Assembly (NCBI GenBank): GCA_022822785.1
Contig: JAJEAL010000088.1
Coordinates: 1-64,000, forward strand
DNA length: 64,000 nt
From: Candidatus Poribacteria bacterium
GTDB lineage: Bacteria > Poribacteria > WGA-4E > PCPOR2b
Direction of reading: 5' to 3'
In this document: one piece after another, positions 31,938-44,232 of the stretch
Numbering within the stretch: position 1 is the stretch's first letter
Layout: each line of letters opens with the position of its first letter
Made by a program: the position numbers and the translations under genes
Notes under the pieces: model-generated
Database searches by the model: none
What the model saw: the letters and a program-made list of their open reading frames with translations, nothing else
What the model was told of the DNA's origin: nothing

Positions 31938-33716
31938 TTATTGTACCGTTTTAAGTTTACCGGATCCAACCGGTTCGCCTAAGAAGGAAACTTCCCACCG
32001 GATGCTTTCGGGGGAGATTTCCGGAGAAAGATGAAGCGAATAGGTGTAGATGGCTCCATCTTGGATGGCTTTCATTGGGCTTGATGATACAATGGGCGCA
32101 GCGCCTTGCACAACCGTAATCCGTGGCGGATTTTCACCAATCGAATGGTCTGCAACCGCAATGATGTCCCAATACCTTGGATGGACCGGATTGGGTAAAA
32201 CTGTTGTGCGAAACTCTACCTTTTCAACAATCTGCTCGGCACCATAGGCGTAAGATGATGTACTATCCACTGGCAAACCGTGCTCCGGTTGCACACTGGG
32301 GATAAGCGTAACCTTCTCGACACGCTGTCCAAAGTTTAGGATAAGCAGCCCCCCTTTTCCCATCTCGGTCAGCGGCATATCGTGTATCGCTGCCGGCTGT
32401 CCATCTCGAAACTCAATTGCCTTGACATCGTAAAATTGATGATTATCCCCCGTAAAGGAGAGACTTAGATTACCGTTTACCATGTTAGGATAGAACGGAA
32501 TATAATCTGCTGCGTAGTTACCAAGCATGTTCTTGTTGACGGACACCGGGTACGAACGGTGCTCACGGCGGGGCGAGATGCTCAATTGTTCATTCTGATA
32601 ACCGTATTTACCATCAGCGAAGTCGTTATTATCAAGATAATTTGCTACCTTCCAATCAGCATAAATCACGGGAAAGGACACTTCCACCCCACGTGAGCGC
32701 AAGGCATTGTTGACGCCGGCAATCCCGTTCGCTCGATCCTTTATGATTGCAGCAATTGTTTGTGAACCGCCGTAGTGCTCGTGGAGATAAAGCATCCATA
32801 AATACACCGCACCGTAGTGGGCAAGTTGGTTGACTGTGCCCCCCTGCCAATCTACGAGTGAAATATGCGGGTTCCGTTGAAACGCTGAGAGGTGGTTTTT
32901 CACTGAGTATCCACAGATAAATGTAGCATACTCAGCGCAGCCCTCATTGACCCAAATCGTTTCATTTATATCATGGCGCCAATGGATGAGATGCTGAAAT
33001 TCGTGAGCAAGCACACCGAGCGCTTGTTGGCTTCCGGCATCTTGAGGATGGGTATCCAGATAGATCATATCCAGTTCATTACTACGGACTGGAAGCCCTA
33101 TCCTTGGGTGTCTTAGAACCCCCCGATGCTGATTCACTGGACTGAAGAAACCGGCAACAAAGTTGTCGCCATCTTTTGCCTCGTCACGAATATCCAATAG
33201 AAGTAGATAGATTCGTTTGTCGCCATCAATATCAGGTGGTGCCCCAAAAAGTTGGGTTTGGATCTCATAGATTCCACGGTTTAAGTCAGCCGGTGTTGCG
33301 TCATCAAACGCTCGACGGATGGCGTTGACGGTCCTTTGACGTACTGTCCGTAGCCACTGTGAATCTTCAACGAAGATGTAACAGAACTCTCCAATCCCTC
33401 GTAGTGTCGCTTCAACAGTATATTGCTCACGAGTATCAAAATCGACTGCAAAGAAATCCTTGTGGTCTCCAAGCACGAGTTGAGGCGCATTGGGTTGAGC
33501 GGGTGCAGCGGGCACTTCAGAAACATGTTTTAGGGCAGGACCGAAGTGCTCATAAAAATAGGGAGTGCCATCGATCCAACCGTGGGCGGTTGACACTCCC
33601 AACAGAACGCAAAACACAATGGGCAAAACGTGAAGCCTGAAACGTGAAACCGACTTTCTATTCCACGCGCTCTGGACGCAACTCAATGAACTTGCAAACG
33701 ATTGCCATCTTCTCAT
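31938..33716 (-). CDS. Secreted metalloprotease-like protein
   Basis: LGVLAHEFQHLIHWRHDINETIWVNEGCAEYATF: HExxH-like zinc motif (HEFQH) with downstream Glu; signal peptide region. Confidence 0.7.
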   Translation of the reverse strand: MRRWQSFASSLSCVQSAWNRKSVSRFRLHVLPIVFCVLLGVSTAHGWIDGTPYFYEHFGPALKHVSEVPAAPAQPNAPQLVLGDHKDFFAVDFDTREQYTVEATLRGIGEFCYIFVEDSQWLRTVRQRTVNAIRRAFDDATPADLNRGIYEIQTQLFGAPPDIDGDKRIYLLLLDIRDEAKDGDNFVAGFFSPVNQHRGVLRHPRIGLPVRSNELDMIYLDTHPQDAGSQQALGVLAHEFQHLIHWRHDINETIWVNEGCAEYATFICGYSVKNHLSAFQRNPHISLVDWQGGTVNQLAHYGAVYLWMLYLHEHYGGSQTIAAIIKDRANGIAGVNNALRSRGVEVSFPVIYADWKVANYLDNNDFADGKYGYQNEQLSISPRREHRSYPVSVNKNMLGNYAADYIPFYPNMVNGNLSLSFTGDNHQFYDVKAIEFRDGQPAAIHDMPLTEMGKGGLLILNFGQRVEKVTLIPSVQPEHGLPVDSTSSYAYGAEQIVEKVEFRTTVLPNPVHPRYWDIIAVADHSIGENPPRITVVQGAAPIVSSSPMKAIQDGAIYTYSLHLSPEISPESIRWEVSFLGEPVGSGKLKTVQ

Positions 33717-33742
33717 GTCCTGATGTCCTCAGTTTTCGCGGT

Positions 33743-35179
33743 TTATTCTTGTCCATACCTCCTCAGCTTCTCCAGAATGGCGGTATTATCCGGAGCCAAT
33801 TGGATTGCCTTTTGCCACGCTGCAACCGCTTGTTTCTTGAGTCCCTTTTTGAGATAGACTTCTCCCAAATGATCTTGGATTTCTACACTATTGGGCATGT
33901 AGACCACCGCTTTTTCAAGTTGTTTCAGTGCATCATTCAACTTACCTTGTTTGAAATATACCCAACCGAGGCTATCCAAATAGGCACCATTGTTTGGTGA
34001 TTTCTTTAGGGCTTTCTGGATTAATGCTACCGCTTCGTCTAAATTGGTTCCACTCTCGGCAAAGAAATAACCGAGCGCATTGTAAGCCTCCTCACGCTCG
34101 GGTGAGAGTGCAATGGTTCTTCGGAGATAATATTCTGCTTGTTCAAAATTCCCAATCCCTTGATAGGCAATTCCGAGCCAGTAGTTCGCGTCAGGGTCAT
34201 CGGGCGCTGCTTCTAACGCTTTTTCTAAAACTTCAATTGCCTCATTTTCGCGTTGGAGCACGACATAAAGACTCCCAAGGCGGGCGCGAAACTGAGTTAA
34301 TAACTCATTATCGTGTTTGTGATTCGCAGGTTGGGCAAGTCGTCGCAGTTCAGAATACGCGTAAATCGCCTTCTGGAGGTTTTCTGCCGCAGCGTCCAAT
34401 CGGTCTTCTTCATAAAACCGATCATACTCCTCAATACACAGTTGCCACAGCGCGTCATACGCTCGCCATAGGTCACGATTAATTTTAATTGCACGCTCGT
34501 AAGCGGTAATAGCCTCCTGTTTCTCGCTTAACTGGTTATAGAGGCTGCCCAATCGCAGATAGAACGCTGGTTGATAGGGCATGATGCGAACCAGTTCTTT
34601 GAAAGCATCGGCAGCAGTTTGGTAATCTCCCATCAGTTCTGAAATTTCTCCAAGGTAGTAATATGCACTGAAGGGTCGTCCATTTCTTTCAAATCCATAA
34701 TGGTCGGGATCCAGTTCAACGACTTTTTGGAAGGTCGCCACAATATCGCCCCATTTATCCTTATTTTTTGCGTTTCCATATCGCGAGATCATAATTTGCC
34801 CTAGCAAGTAATAGGGCATCGGTTGTTCGGGGTCAATTTCAATGGCTCTGTGACAGCTGCGCTCCGCGGTGGGGAGGTCGTACAGCTGCATACTGAGGCT
34901 TGCCAGTTGGGTATGTACGAAAGTTGAGGCTTCATGTTCGCGTAGAATCTGCTTATACCCTTCCTTAGCGGGAAATAGTTTAGTTCTTTGGCGCAGGTAG
35001 GTAGCGGCAATTAAATGCGCGTAGACCCGCTTCGCGCGTTCATACTCAGCACTTAAGGCGTTCTCAACAATCCGAATGTCATGGAGCGTTGATGTAGACG
35101 CTGCGGCGTTAGCAGCGTTCGGTTGTGCATTTAGATTTATCATTATGAAGATAACAAGTAGTGTTATTGATAGGCGCAT
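33743..35179 (-). CDS. Tetratricopeptide-repeat protein
   Basis: Multiple TPR units, e.g. DPDANYWLGIAYQGIGNFEQAEYYLRRTIALSPEREEAYNALGYFFAE. Confidence 0.9.
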   Translation of the reverse strand: MRLSITLLVIFIMINLNAQPNAANAAASTSTLHDIRIVENALSAEYERAKRVYAHLIAATYLRQRTKLFPAKEGYKQILREHEASTFVHTQLASLSMQLYDLPTAERSCHRAIEIDPEQPMPYYLLGQIMISRYGNAKNKDKWGDIVATFQKVVELDPDHYGFERNGRPFSAYYYLGEISELMGDYQTAADAFKELVRIMPYQPAFYLRLGSLYNQLSEKQEAITAYERAIKINRDLWRAYDALWQLCIEEYDRFYEEDRLDAAAENLQKAIYAYSELRRLAQPANHKHDNELLTQFRARLGSLYVVLQRENEAIEVLEKALEAAPDDPDANYWLGIAYQGIGNFEQAEYYLRRTIALSPEREEAYNALGYFFAESGTNLDEAVALIQKALKKSPNNGAYLDSLGWVYFKQGKLNDALKQLEKAVVYMPNSVEIQDHLGEVYLKKGLKKQAVAAWQKAIQLAPDNTAILEKLRRYGQE

Positions 35180-35223
35180 CAGGGTAAGACCTCCCTATAG
35201 ATAACTTATCAACCTTCATCACT

Positions 35224-37683
35224 TTAGACATTTTCACTATCTTGGGCGCCGCCATTTGGGGAGATTTTTCCGACATCAACAACAATCTCATCTTTACGTA
35301 GGGACATCAAGCGCACCCCTTGTGTATTTCTCCCGATTGTGCGGATATCCTTGGCCGCCATGCGCGTCACCATGCAGTTTGAATTCACAATAATCAGCTC
35401 ATCATTGCCTGACACCATCTTCACTGCGACAACCGGCCCGTTGCGAGTGCTCGTTTTAATGGCAATTACCCCTTTTCCAGCGCGTCCCTGCAATCGATAA
35501 TTTGCCATTAGGGTGCGTTTACCGTATCCGTTCTGTGTTACAATCAATAAGGTTTCTTTTTCATCCGCCCCGGCAACCATACCGACAACGAAATCGTCGT
35601 CTTCCAAACGGATTCCACGAACGCCTATTGCGGTCCGTCCCATGCTCCGGACCTCATTTTCATTGAACCGTATGGATAGTCCAGATCTGGTGACTAAGAG
35701 GATATTGTGATCGCCTTCGGTCAGCTGCACTCCAATGAGTTTGTCGCCGTCGTCAAGATTGATTGCAATAATGCCAGCAGAATAGGGTCTGCTAAAGACT
35801 TGGAGGCTACACTTCTTAACAACCCCCTTCGCGGTTGCCATGAAAACGAACCGTTCTTCATCAAACTCACGCACCGGGACAAACGCAGTAATCTTTTCGT
35901 CGTTTTCCAATCGTAGGAGATTAACGATTGACTGTCCTGCTGACGTCCGGCTCCGCTCTGGAATCTCAAAGACCTTCATCCAATAACACTTCCCTCGATC
36001 GGTAAAGAAGAGGATGTACTGATGCGCTGATGCGACAAAGACATGTTCGGGGTAATCCCCCTCCTTGTTCTGCATCCCGATTACACCAATCCCGCCTCGG
36101 TGTTGACGCCGGTAGGTGGTGATAGGCACTCGTTTGATGTAGCCTTCGTGGGAAATAACAACCACCATTTCTTCATCAGCGATTAGGTCCTCAATCTGAA
36201 ATTCTGCTGCTGCATCAACGATTTGGGTTCGCCGCTCATCGGCGTATTTGTCTTTTAGCTCTAATAACTCCTCCTTAAGGATATTTGTAATGAGGAGCTC
36301 ACTCTCCAGAATTGTGCGTAGCTCTTCAATCTGTTCAAGAAGATTTGTGTATTCATCGTTAATTTTCTGCCGTTCTAATCCTGTCAATTGACGCAGTGTC
36401 ATAGTTAAGATTTCACTCGCCTGCACCTCTGAGAGGGTATAGTTCTCTATTAAGAGGTTTCGCGCGTCTTCGGGAGATTCTGCAGTTTGGACAATCTCGA
36501 TCACGTCTTCAATGTTGTTCAACGCGATTCGATACCCTTCCAAAATATGGGCACGCCGTTCACAGAGGTTGAGATCGTATTGCGTCCGACGGCGAATGAC
36601 CTCTCGACGATGGTCGAGGTAGTACTGCATAATCTCTTTCAAAGATAGGACTTTGGGCAACCCATCAACGAGGCACAGCATAATCGCACTATAGTTGGTC
36701 TGCATCTGCGTATGCTTATATAACTGATTCAAAATCACTTGCGCAATCTCGCCTCGCTTGAGTTCAACGATGACACGTATGTTTCGGTCTGATTCGTCGC
36801 GAATATCGGAGATTCCGGTTATCGTCTTACTGACAACTAAATCGTGCATCTTCTGAAGCAGCTGATTTTTCTTAATTTGGTATGGAATCTCTGTGATGAG
36901 GATTTGCTCTCGCCCGCCCCTTATTCGCTCAATAACCGCCTTACCTCGAACGGTGATCGACCCCCTACCTGCAGCGTATATATCGCGGATACCGGTGCGT
37001 CCAACAATTTCGCCCGCTGTAGGGAAGTCGGGACCAGGAATATGCGCCATGAGATCTTCAAGCGTTGCTTCTGGATTGTCTAGCATCAGAATCAACCCAT
37101 CAACAATCTCCCCGAGATTATGTGGCGGAATACGTGTTAGGTATCCAACCCCGATACCGGTTGTCCCGTTGACAAGCAAGTTTGGTAATCGTGCCGGAAG
37201 CACGGTCGGTTCAGTTGTGGATTCTTTGTAATTTGGCTGGAAGTCAACGGTGTCTTTGTGGATGTCCGCCAACATCTCATCGGCAATCCGCATCAAACGG
37301 CATTCGGTGTAACGCATTGCCCCCGGTGGGTCATCATCAATCGAGCCAAAATTGCCCTGCCCGTCCACTAGCGGGTAACGCATGGCAAAATCTTGAACTA
37401 ATCCGACCAATGTATCGTAGATTGGCCCATCACCGTGTGGATGGAAGTTCTTCATGACCTCGCCGACGACAGCGGCACATTTGTCATAGGAACGTCCTGC
37501 CGTAAGGTTCATCTCACCCATCGCATAGAGGATGCGCCGTGTACTGGGCTTTAAGCCATCTCTTAGGTCAGGAATCGCCCGATTCGTGTTGACGCTCATT
37601 GCGTAGGTGAGGTAGGATTCCCTTAATTCATCCTCAATATATCGCGTGACAATATTGGTATTTTCATCATTTCGTGTTAGCAC
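35224..37683 (-). CDS. gyrA: DNA gyrase subunit A
   Basis: LRESYLTYAMSVNTNRAIPDLRDGLKPSTRRILYAM...MRYTECRL (catalytic Tyr). Confidence 0.97.
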   Translation of the reverse strand: MLTRNDENTNIVTRYIEDELRESYLTYAMSVNTNRAIPDLRDGLKPSTRRILYAMGEMNLTAGRSYDKCAAVVGEVMKNFHPHGDGPIYDTLVGLVQDFAMRYPLVDGQGNFGSIDDDPPGAMRYTECRLMRIADEMLADIHKDTVDFQPNYKESTTEPTVLPARLPNLLVNGTTGIGVGYLTRIPPHNLGEIVDGLILMLDNPEATLEDLMAHIPGPDFPTAGEIVGRTGIRDIYAAGRGSITVRGKAVIERIRGGREQILITEIPYQIKKNQLLQKMHDLVVSKTITGISDIRDESDRNIRVIVELKRGEIAQVILNQLYKHTQMQTNYSAIMLCLVDGLPKVLSLKEIMQYYLDHRREVIRRRTQYDLNLCERRAHILEGYRIALNNIEDVIEIVQTAESPEDARNLLIENYTLSEVQASEILTMTLRQLTGLERQKINDEYTNLLEQIEELRTILESELLITNILKEELLELKDKYADERRTQIVDAAAEFQIEDLIADEEMVVVISHEGYIKRVPITTYRRQHRGGIGVIGMQNKEGDYPEHVFVASAHQYILFFTDRGKCYWMKVFEIPERSRTSAGQSIVNLLRLENDEKITAFVPVREFDEERFVFMATAKGVVKKCSLQVFSRPYSAGIIAINLDDGDKLIGVQLTEGDHNILLVTRSGLSIRFNENEVRSMGRTAIGVRGIRLEDDDFVVGMVAGADEKETLLIVTQNGYGKRTLMANYRLQGRAGKGVIAIKTSTRNGPVVAVKMVSGNDELIIVNSNCMVTRMAAKDIRTIGRNTQGVRLMSLRKDEIVVDVGKISPNGGAQDSENV

Positions 37684-37799
37684 GTTCTGCTTTACTCCTT
37701 AGTATAATTTACCGTCAAGTGAATGTTCTAAAACACTCCAATTTCTTGAACCGTGATTAGTATTTCCTCTCAAATTTTTCATCTTCGATCTGTCTTCCA

Positions 37800-38018
37800 T
37801 CATTGTAGCGGAGAGGCAAGTAGATGTCCTATTTTTTTACTTGGACTAACAACGGTGTCTATCTCCTCAAATGGAAGTTGTTTCCCCCACAGTATTTGTA
37901 GATGTCGATCCGAAATCAGATAGATGTAATCCTGTGACACTCGCGTGACGGGTCCTTCTTGGCGTAACGATTTCCAAGTTTTGTGCCATGTTTGTCTAGG
38001 GATTTTTACTTTAATCAT
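37800..38018 (-). CDS. Hypothetical small protein
   Basis: ORF between cupin and gyrA; MIKVKIPRQTWHKTWKSLRQEGPVTRVSQDYIYLISDRHLQILWGKQLPFEEIDTVV. Confidence 0.5.
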   Translation of the reverse strand: MIKVKIPRQTWHKTWKSLRQEGPVTRVSQDYIYLISDRHLQILWGKQLPFEEIDTVVSPSKKIGHLLASPLQ

Positions 38019-38031
38019 TTCTCTGTTCCCT

Positions 38032-38499
38032 TTACGGTTCAGGGTGGATTGGGTCAACCCAATAGACCTCCTCCGGTGGTTCTACCGGTTCAATATCTAA
38101 GTTGATAACCATCGGCTCTTGATCGCTCCGCACCAAAACGCAGGAGAGGGGGTGGTCTGTGCTGGCGTTAATTTCTTGGTGTGGTACGAAGGGCGGCACA
38201 TAGATGAAATCGCCAGGGCCCGCCTCTGCGACGAACTCAAGCTGTTCGCCCCACCGCATACGTGCGCGCCCACTCACCACATAGATTACGCTCTCTAACG
38301 CTCCGTGATGGTGCGCGCCGGTTTTCGCGTTCGGCTGGATATTCACCGTGCCAGCCCAGAGTTTGTTAGCCCCAGTGGTCGCACGATTGATGGCAGCGGC
38401 ACGGGTCATGCCGGGGGTTTGTGGCGTATTCATATCAAGCTGATTACTTCGGACGACCCTCACCCCATTGTCACGCCAATCGACCTCATCATTTGACAT
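38032..38499 (-). CDS. Cupin domain protein
   Basis: TGAHHHGALESVIYVVSGRARMRWGEQL...GDFIYVPPFVPHQEIN. Confidence 0.9.
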   Translation of the reverse strand: MSNDEVDWRDNGVRVVRSNQLDMNTPQTPGMTRAAAINRATTGANKLWAGTVNIQPNAKTGAHHHGALESVIYVVSGRARMRWGEQLEFVAEAGPGDFIYVPPFVPHQEINASTDHPLSCVLVRSDQEPMVINLDIEPVEPPEEVYWVDPIHPEP

Positions 38500-38500
38500 T

Positions 38501-40972
<2,472 letters not shown>

Positions 40973-40983
40973 TTAAGAGTTCA

Positions 40984-41484
40984 CTATTCATCTTCAATTA
41001 AGGCACGCTGGCTCTGTTTGATAAACAGTCGCCTTAAGCGCGTCTTCAAGTCCGGATCCTCGACCGATGCAACGGTCTGATCAATACGCTTTAATGTCTC
41101 CGGAGCCAATTCAACTGTTTCTATTTTTAGACGTTTTGGACGGTGAAAACGTTGACTCTGTGGAGACTTTGATGAACCAATTGGCTTAACAGAAAACTCC
41201 AATGTTTTCACCGCAGGAAAGCTGACAGTGTTATTGATTTTGGCAATCACTTGCTTGCTCAACATTCGCAGTTCATTCACCCAGACGTGGGCAGCGGCGT
41301 AAACGGTTAATTTCCCCTCAACCAATGAAATTGTTTGGGTGTTCCGAGCAATAAGTGCCCCAACAGCCGCTTTCCATGCGGCAAAGACTTTCGCTTCAAG
41401 CACTTTGTGATCCATGCCATAATCACGAATCATCCTGTCAAGCATCAGATTGATTCGTTCTGTTTTCTCAGTTGACTTGTCCAT
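40984..41484 (-). CDS. DUF721/DciA-like protein
   Basis: LEAKVFAAWKAAVGALIARNTQTISLVEGKLTVYAAAHVWVNELRMLSKQVIAKIN; adjacent to recF. Confidence 0.8.
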   Translation of the reverse strand: MDKSTEKTERINLMLDRMIRDYGMDHKVLEAKVFAAWKAAVGALIARNTQTISLVEGKLTVYAAAHVWVNELRMLSKQVIAKINNTVSFPAVKTLEFSVKPIGSSKSPQSQRFHRPKRLKIETVELAPETLKRIDQTVASVEDPDLKTRLRRLFIKQSQRALIEDE

Positions 41485-42670
41485 TATGCACCGTAATTAC
41501 ACGACAATCTCCCATATCTGGCACCCACGCCTCCTGTCGCGTCGAAGTGATAAACGTTTGTGCATTCAATCGTCCCAACAACTCAAACAGGAAGGCTGAA
41601 CGCTCCTCATCAAGTTCTGAGAAGACATCATCTAATAGAACGATGGGAGTTTTACCGGTGGTTTCACGTATTAATTCCAACTCTCCGAGTTTGAGAGCTA
41701 ATGCGATAGTTCGTTGTTGCCCCTGCGATCCAAAAGCCTTTGCTTCTTGAAAATACATCGTTCCAGCCGACTGTGCTTCCAATATCAATTTGAAATCGTC
41801 CCGGTGTGGTCCTAATGAAGTGACTCCACGCAAGATATCGTAGGATCGGGAAGATTGCAGCCCACGGCGAAACCGCTCTTCCGCCTCCCCGGTCACGGAA
41901 TCCTGTCGGCCTTGCTCCATCGCATTGTCAATTTTCTCGGGGGACGGTTGATATTTCAAATTGAGTATTTCACGATTTCCTGTCAACTCGGCGTGCTTGG
42001 CTTGAATATGTGTCTTTAACTCTGAAAAGGCTCTCACACGTGTTTGGATAATAGAGACACCTTCAGCAATGAGTATATCATCCCATGGATCGAGGAATTC
42101 AGGGCTAGCCTGTTTGGATCTAATCTGTTTCAGCAACTCGTTGCGCTGCTTGAGCGCAAATTGGTAATTTTGTAGAGCATTCAAGTATGCAGAATTAACC
42201 TGAGAGATTAGAATATCAATAAACCGTCGCCGGTCTGCGGGAGCGCCCTTAACTAGAGTGAGCGATTCTGGCGAGAAAAAAACGACGTTGAATTGCCCAA
42301 TCCATTGAGAGAGTTTTTTCTGAAGCACACCGTTGAACTTGAAACGTTTCTTACCGCTCAACTCATTTGAGACTTCAACCGTCATCAGGTGTGATGGCTG
42401 TAGCTTGTGAGGTTCTAGATTGGTATGTGGTGAACTATCTATAGCAGCAATCAACCCCTTGAGGTAAAACCAGCTTTCATTATGCCGTATTAATTCATTA
42501 TCTGGATAGGTTCGGTGTGATTTAGCTGTACTGAGGAAATAGATTGCTTCTAGTAGTGTTGTTTTCCCCTGTGCATTTTCCCCAACAATCAGGTTCACTC
42601 TATCGGTGAAATTGATTTCACAATCAGCATAACAACGGAAATTGCACAACACAAGTTGGTTTAGTCGCAT
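41468..42670 (-). CDS. recF: DNA replication and repair protein RecF
   Basis: LNQLVLCNFRCYADCEINFTDRVNLIVGENAQGKTTLLEAIYFLSTAKSHR. Confidence 0.96.
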   Translation of the reverse strand: MRLNQLVLCNFRCYADCEINFTDRVNLIVGENAQGKTTLLEAIYFLSTAKSHRTYPDNELIRHNESWFYLKGLIAAIDSSPHTNLEPHKLQPSHLMTVEVSNELSGKKRFKFNGVLQKKLSQWIGQFNVVFFSPESLTLVKGAPADRRRFIDILISQVNSAYLNALQNYQFALKQRNELLKQIRSKQASPEFLDPWDDILIAEGVSIIQTRVRAFSELKTHIQAKHAELTGNREILNLKYQPSPEKIDNAMEQGRQDSVTGEAEERFRRGLQSSRSYDILRGVTSLGPHRDDFKLILEAQSAGTMYFQEAKAFGSQGQQRTIALALKLGELELIRETTGKTPIVLLDDVFSELDEERSAFLFELLGRLNAQTFITSTRQEAWVPDMGDCRVITVHNGQVN

Positions 42671-42696
42671 TGTCGTGAGACATTCTTAGCATACGC

Positions 42697-42777
42697 GTGG
42701 ACAGTCCTGTGCAGTTGCACAGTTAGATTACGCTGGTCAATGGCTTGGGATAAAGCCATTGACCAGAGCCCGTCCAC
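42697..42777. other. Multi-branch palindromic element between recF and dnaN
   Basis: Outer GTGGAC/GTCCAC; hairpin CTGTGCA-GT-TGCACAG; hairpin CTGGTCAATGGCTT-gggata-AAGCCATTGACCAG (14-bp perfect stem). Confidence 0.75.
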
Positions 42778-42796
42778 TGCTTTGTTTTGGGAGCGG

Positions 42797-43900
42797 TCAA
42801 GATTCTAGTCGCATCGGCATGATTAAGCAGAGATGCCCATCTTCACCGACAGGTTTTAAGACCGCGGCGCTGAGAGAGTCTTTCAGTTCCAAACGGAAAT
42901 CTTCGGTTTCAATATGTCCGACCGCTTCCACGAGGAAACGAGCATCAAAAGCGATTTGAATCTCCCCATCGCCATTTTTGACATCTACGGTTTCATAGGC
43001 TTCTCCCAATTCGGGTGTTCTGGCAGAAATCCTCGCTTGACCGTCCTGAATGTCTAAACGAATTGAATAGGTTTTGGGGTTAGACAACAGTGCAACTCGT
43101 CTCAAGCCTCCCAGCGTTTGGTCAACGCCAAGGGTCAGATGAATTTCATTATCACTAGGGATGATCTGTTGGTATTTAGGATATTCGCCCTCCACCAACC
43201 GCGAGGTCAAAGTGGAGTCATCATCGGCGAAAATAATCTGGTTTTCTAACAAACAGATTCTGACCTCGGCTGATTCTGCAAAGGTTTTAGTAATTTCCCG
43301 GACTGCCTTGAGTGGCACAATAACCCCCATAGGTTCCTGTGGTGGTGGCGTCAATGTATCACTCGACGCGATAGCAAGGCGCCGTCCGTCAGTAGCAACG
43401 ACTTGAGTGATTTCAGGTGTCAGGTCGAAATAGAGCCCATTTAAAAAATACCGTGTTTCCTCTGTAGAAGCAGAAAACTCGGTTTTATCAATCATGGAAC
43501 AGAGCGTGCCCCCATCAATGGTAAAGAATTCTCCAGCGATAGCGGGCAGTTCTGGAAATTCGTCATCGGGCAATCCGATAATTTTATACACGCCTGCCCC
43601 ACAGGTAATTTCGATTCGATCATTTGCCGTTGTCGCCAGTCTGACTTCCTGATCGGGTAATTCACGTACAATTTCGGAAAGTTTCCGTGCAGAAACGGTA
43701 ATAGCACCTTCCTCAATGATAGTACCGGGAACAGTTGTCTGAATGCTAATTTCAAGATCGGTAGCCGCAACTTCGATTTGTTCGTCCATTGCCCGGATGA
43801 GAACATTCGACAATATCGGAAGTGTATTTCTCCCTGCAGCTACACCTTGTAAAACTTGAATCCCTTTAAAGAGGTCTTCTTTTGTGAATATTAATTGCAT
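42797..43900 (-). CDS. dnaN: DNA polymerase III beta clamp
   Basis: MQLIFTKEDLFKGIQVLQGVAAGRNTLPILSNVLI...VEGEYPKYQQIIP; C-terminal LIMPMRL. Confidence 0.97.
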   Translation of the reverse strand: MQLIFTKEDLFKGIQVLQGVAAGRNTLPILSNVLIRAMDEQIEVAATDLEISIQTTVPGTIIEEGAITVSARKLSEIVRELPDQEVRLATTANDRIEITCGAGVYKIIGLPDDEFPELPAIAGEFFTIDGGTLCSMIDKTEFSASTEETRYFLNGLYFDLTPEITQVVATDGRRLAIASSDTLTPPPQEPMGVIVPLKAVREITKTFAESAEVRICLLENQIIFADDDSTLTSRLVEGEYPKYQQIIPSDNEIHLTLGVDQTLGGLRRVALLSNPKTYSIRLDIQDGQARISARTPELGEAYETVDVKNGDGEIQIAFDARFLVEAVGHIETEDFRLELKDSLSAAVLKPVGEDGHLCLIMPMRLES

Positions 43901-44010
43901 ATCTTCTCTCCTAAGAAAATTATATTTTTCAGGTTAAATTTTCATAAAGCCTTTTTGACAAATAACGGTTACATGTAATATTCTACTCTTTTACTTATTA
44001 ATTAATATAT

Positions 44011-44206
44011 TAATAATAGTAGTAGTAGGGGATGTGCATATGTGTATAACTTCCTTAACCCCGCGTCACGACTGGACAAAACCTTGTTCATAAGTTGTTC
44101 ATAAGTTTTTAGGTTATACACAAGTTATACACAAGCCCAAGTTATTCACATTCCATAAACAGGTTATACACAAGTTATGAACCGAGTTATACACAAGTTA
44201 TGCACA
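44011..44206. promoter_or_regulatory. oriC: Replication origin oriC (DnaA-trio-like run and DnaA boxes)
   Basis: TAATAATAGTAGTAGTAG (44011-44028) then GGG and DnaA boxes TTATNCACA at 44041-44049 (reverse), 44114, 44125, 44142, 44164, 44187, 44198; AT-rich DUE-like tract before it; lies between dnaN and dnaA. Confidence 0.88.
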
Positions 44207-44232
44207 TTAACGATTTAACAAATCTCTTTCTA

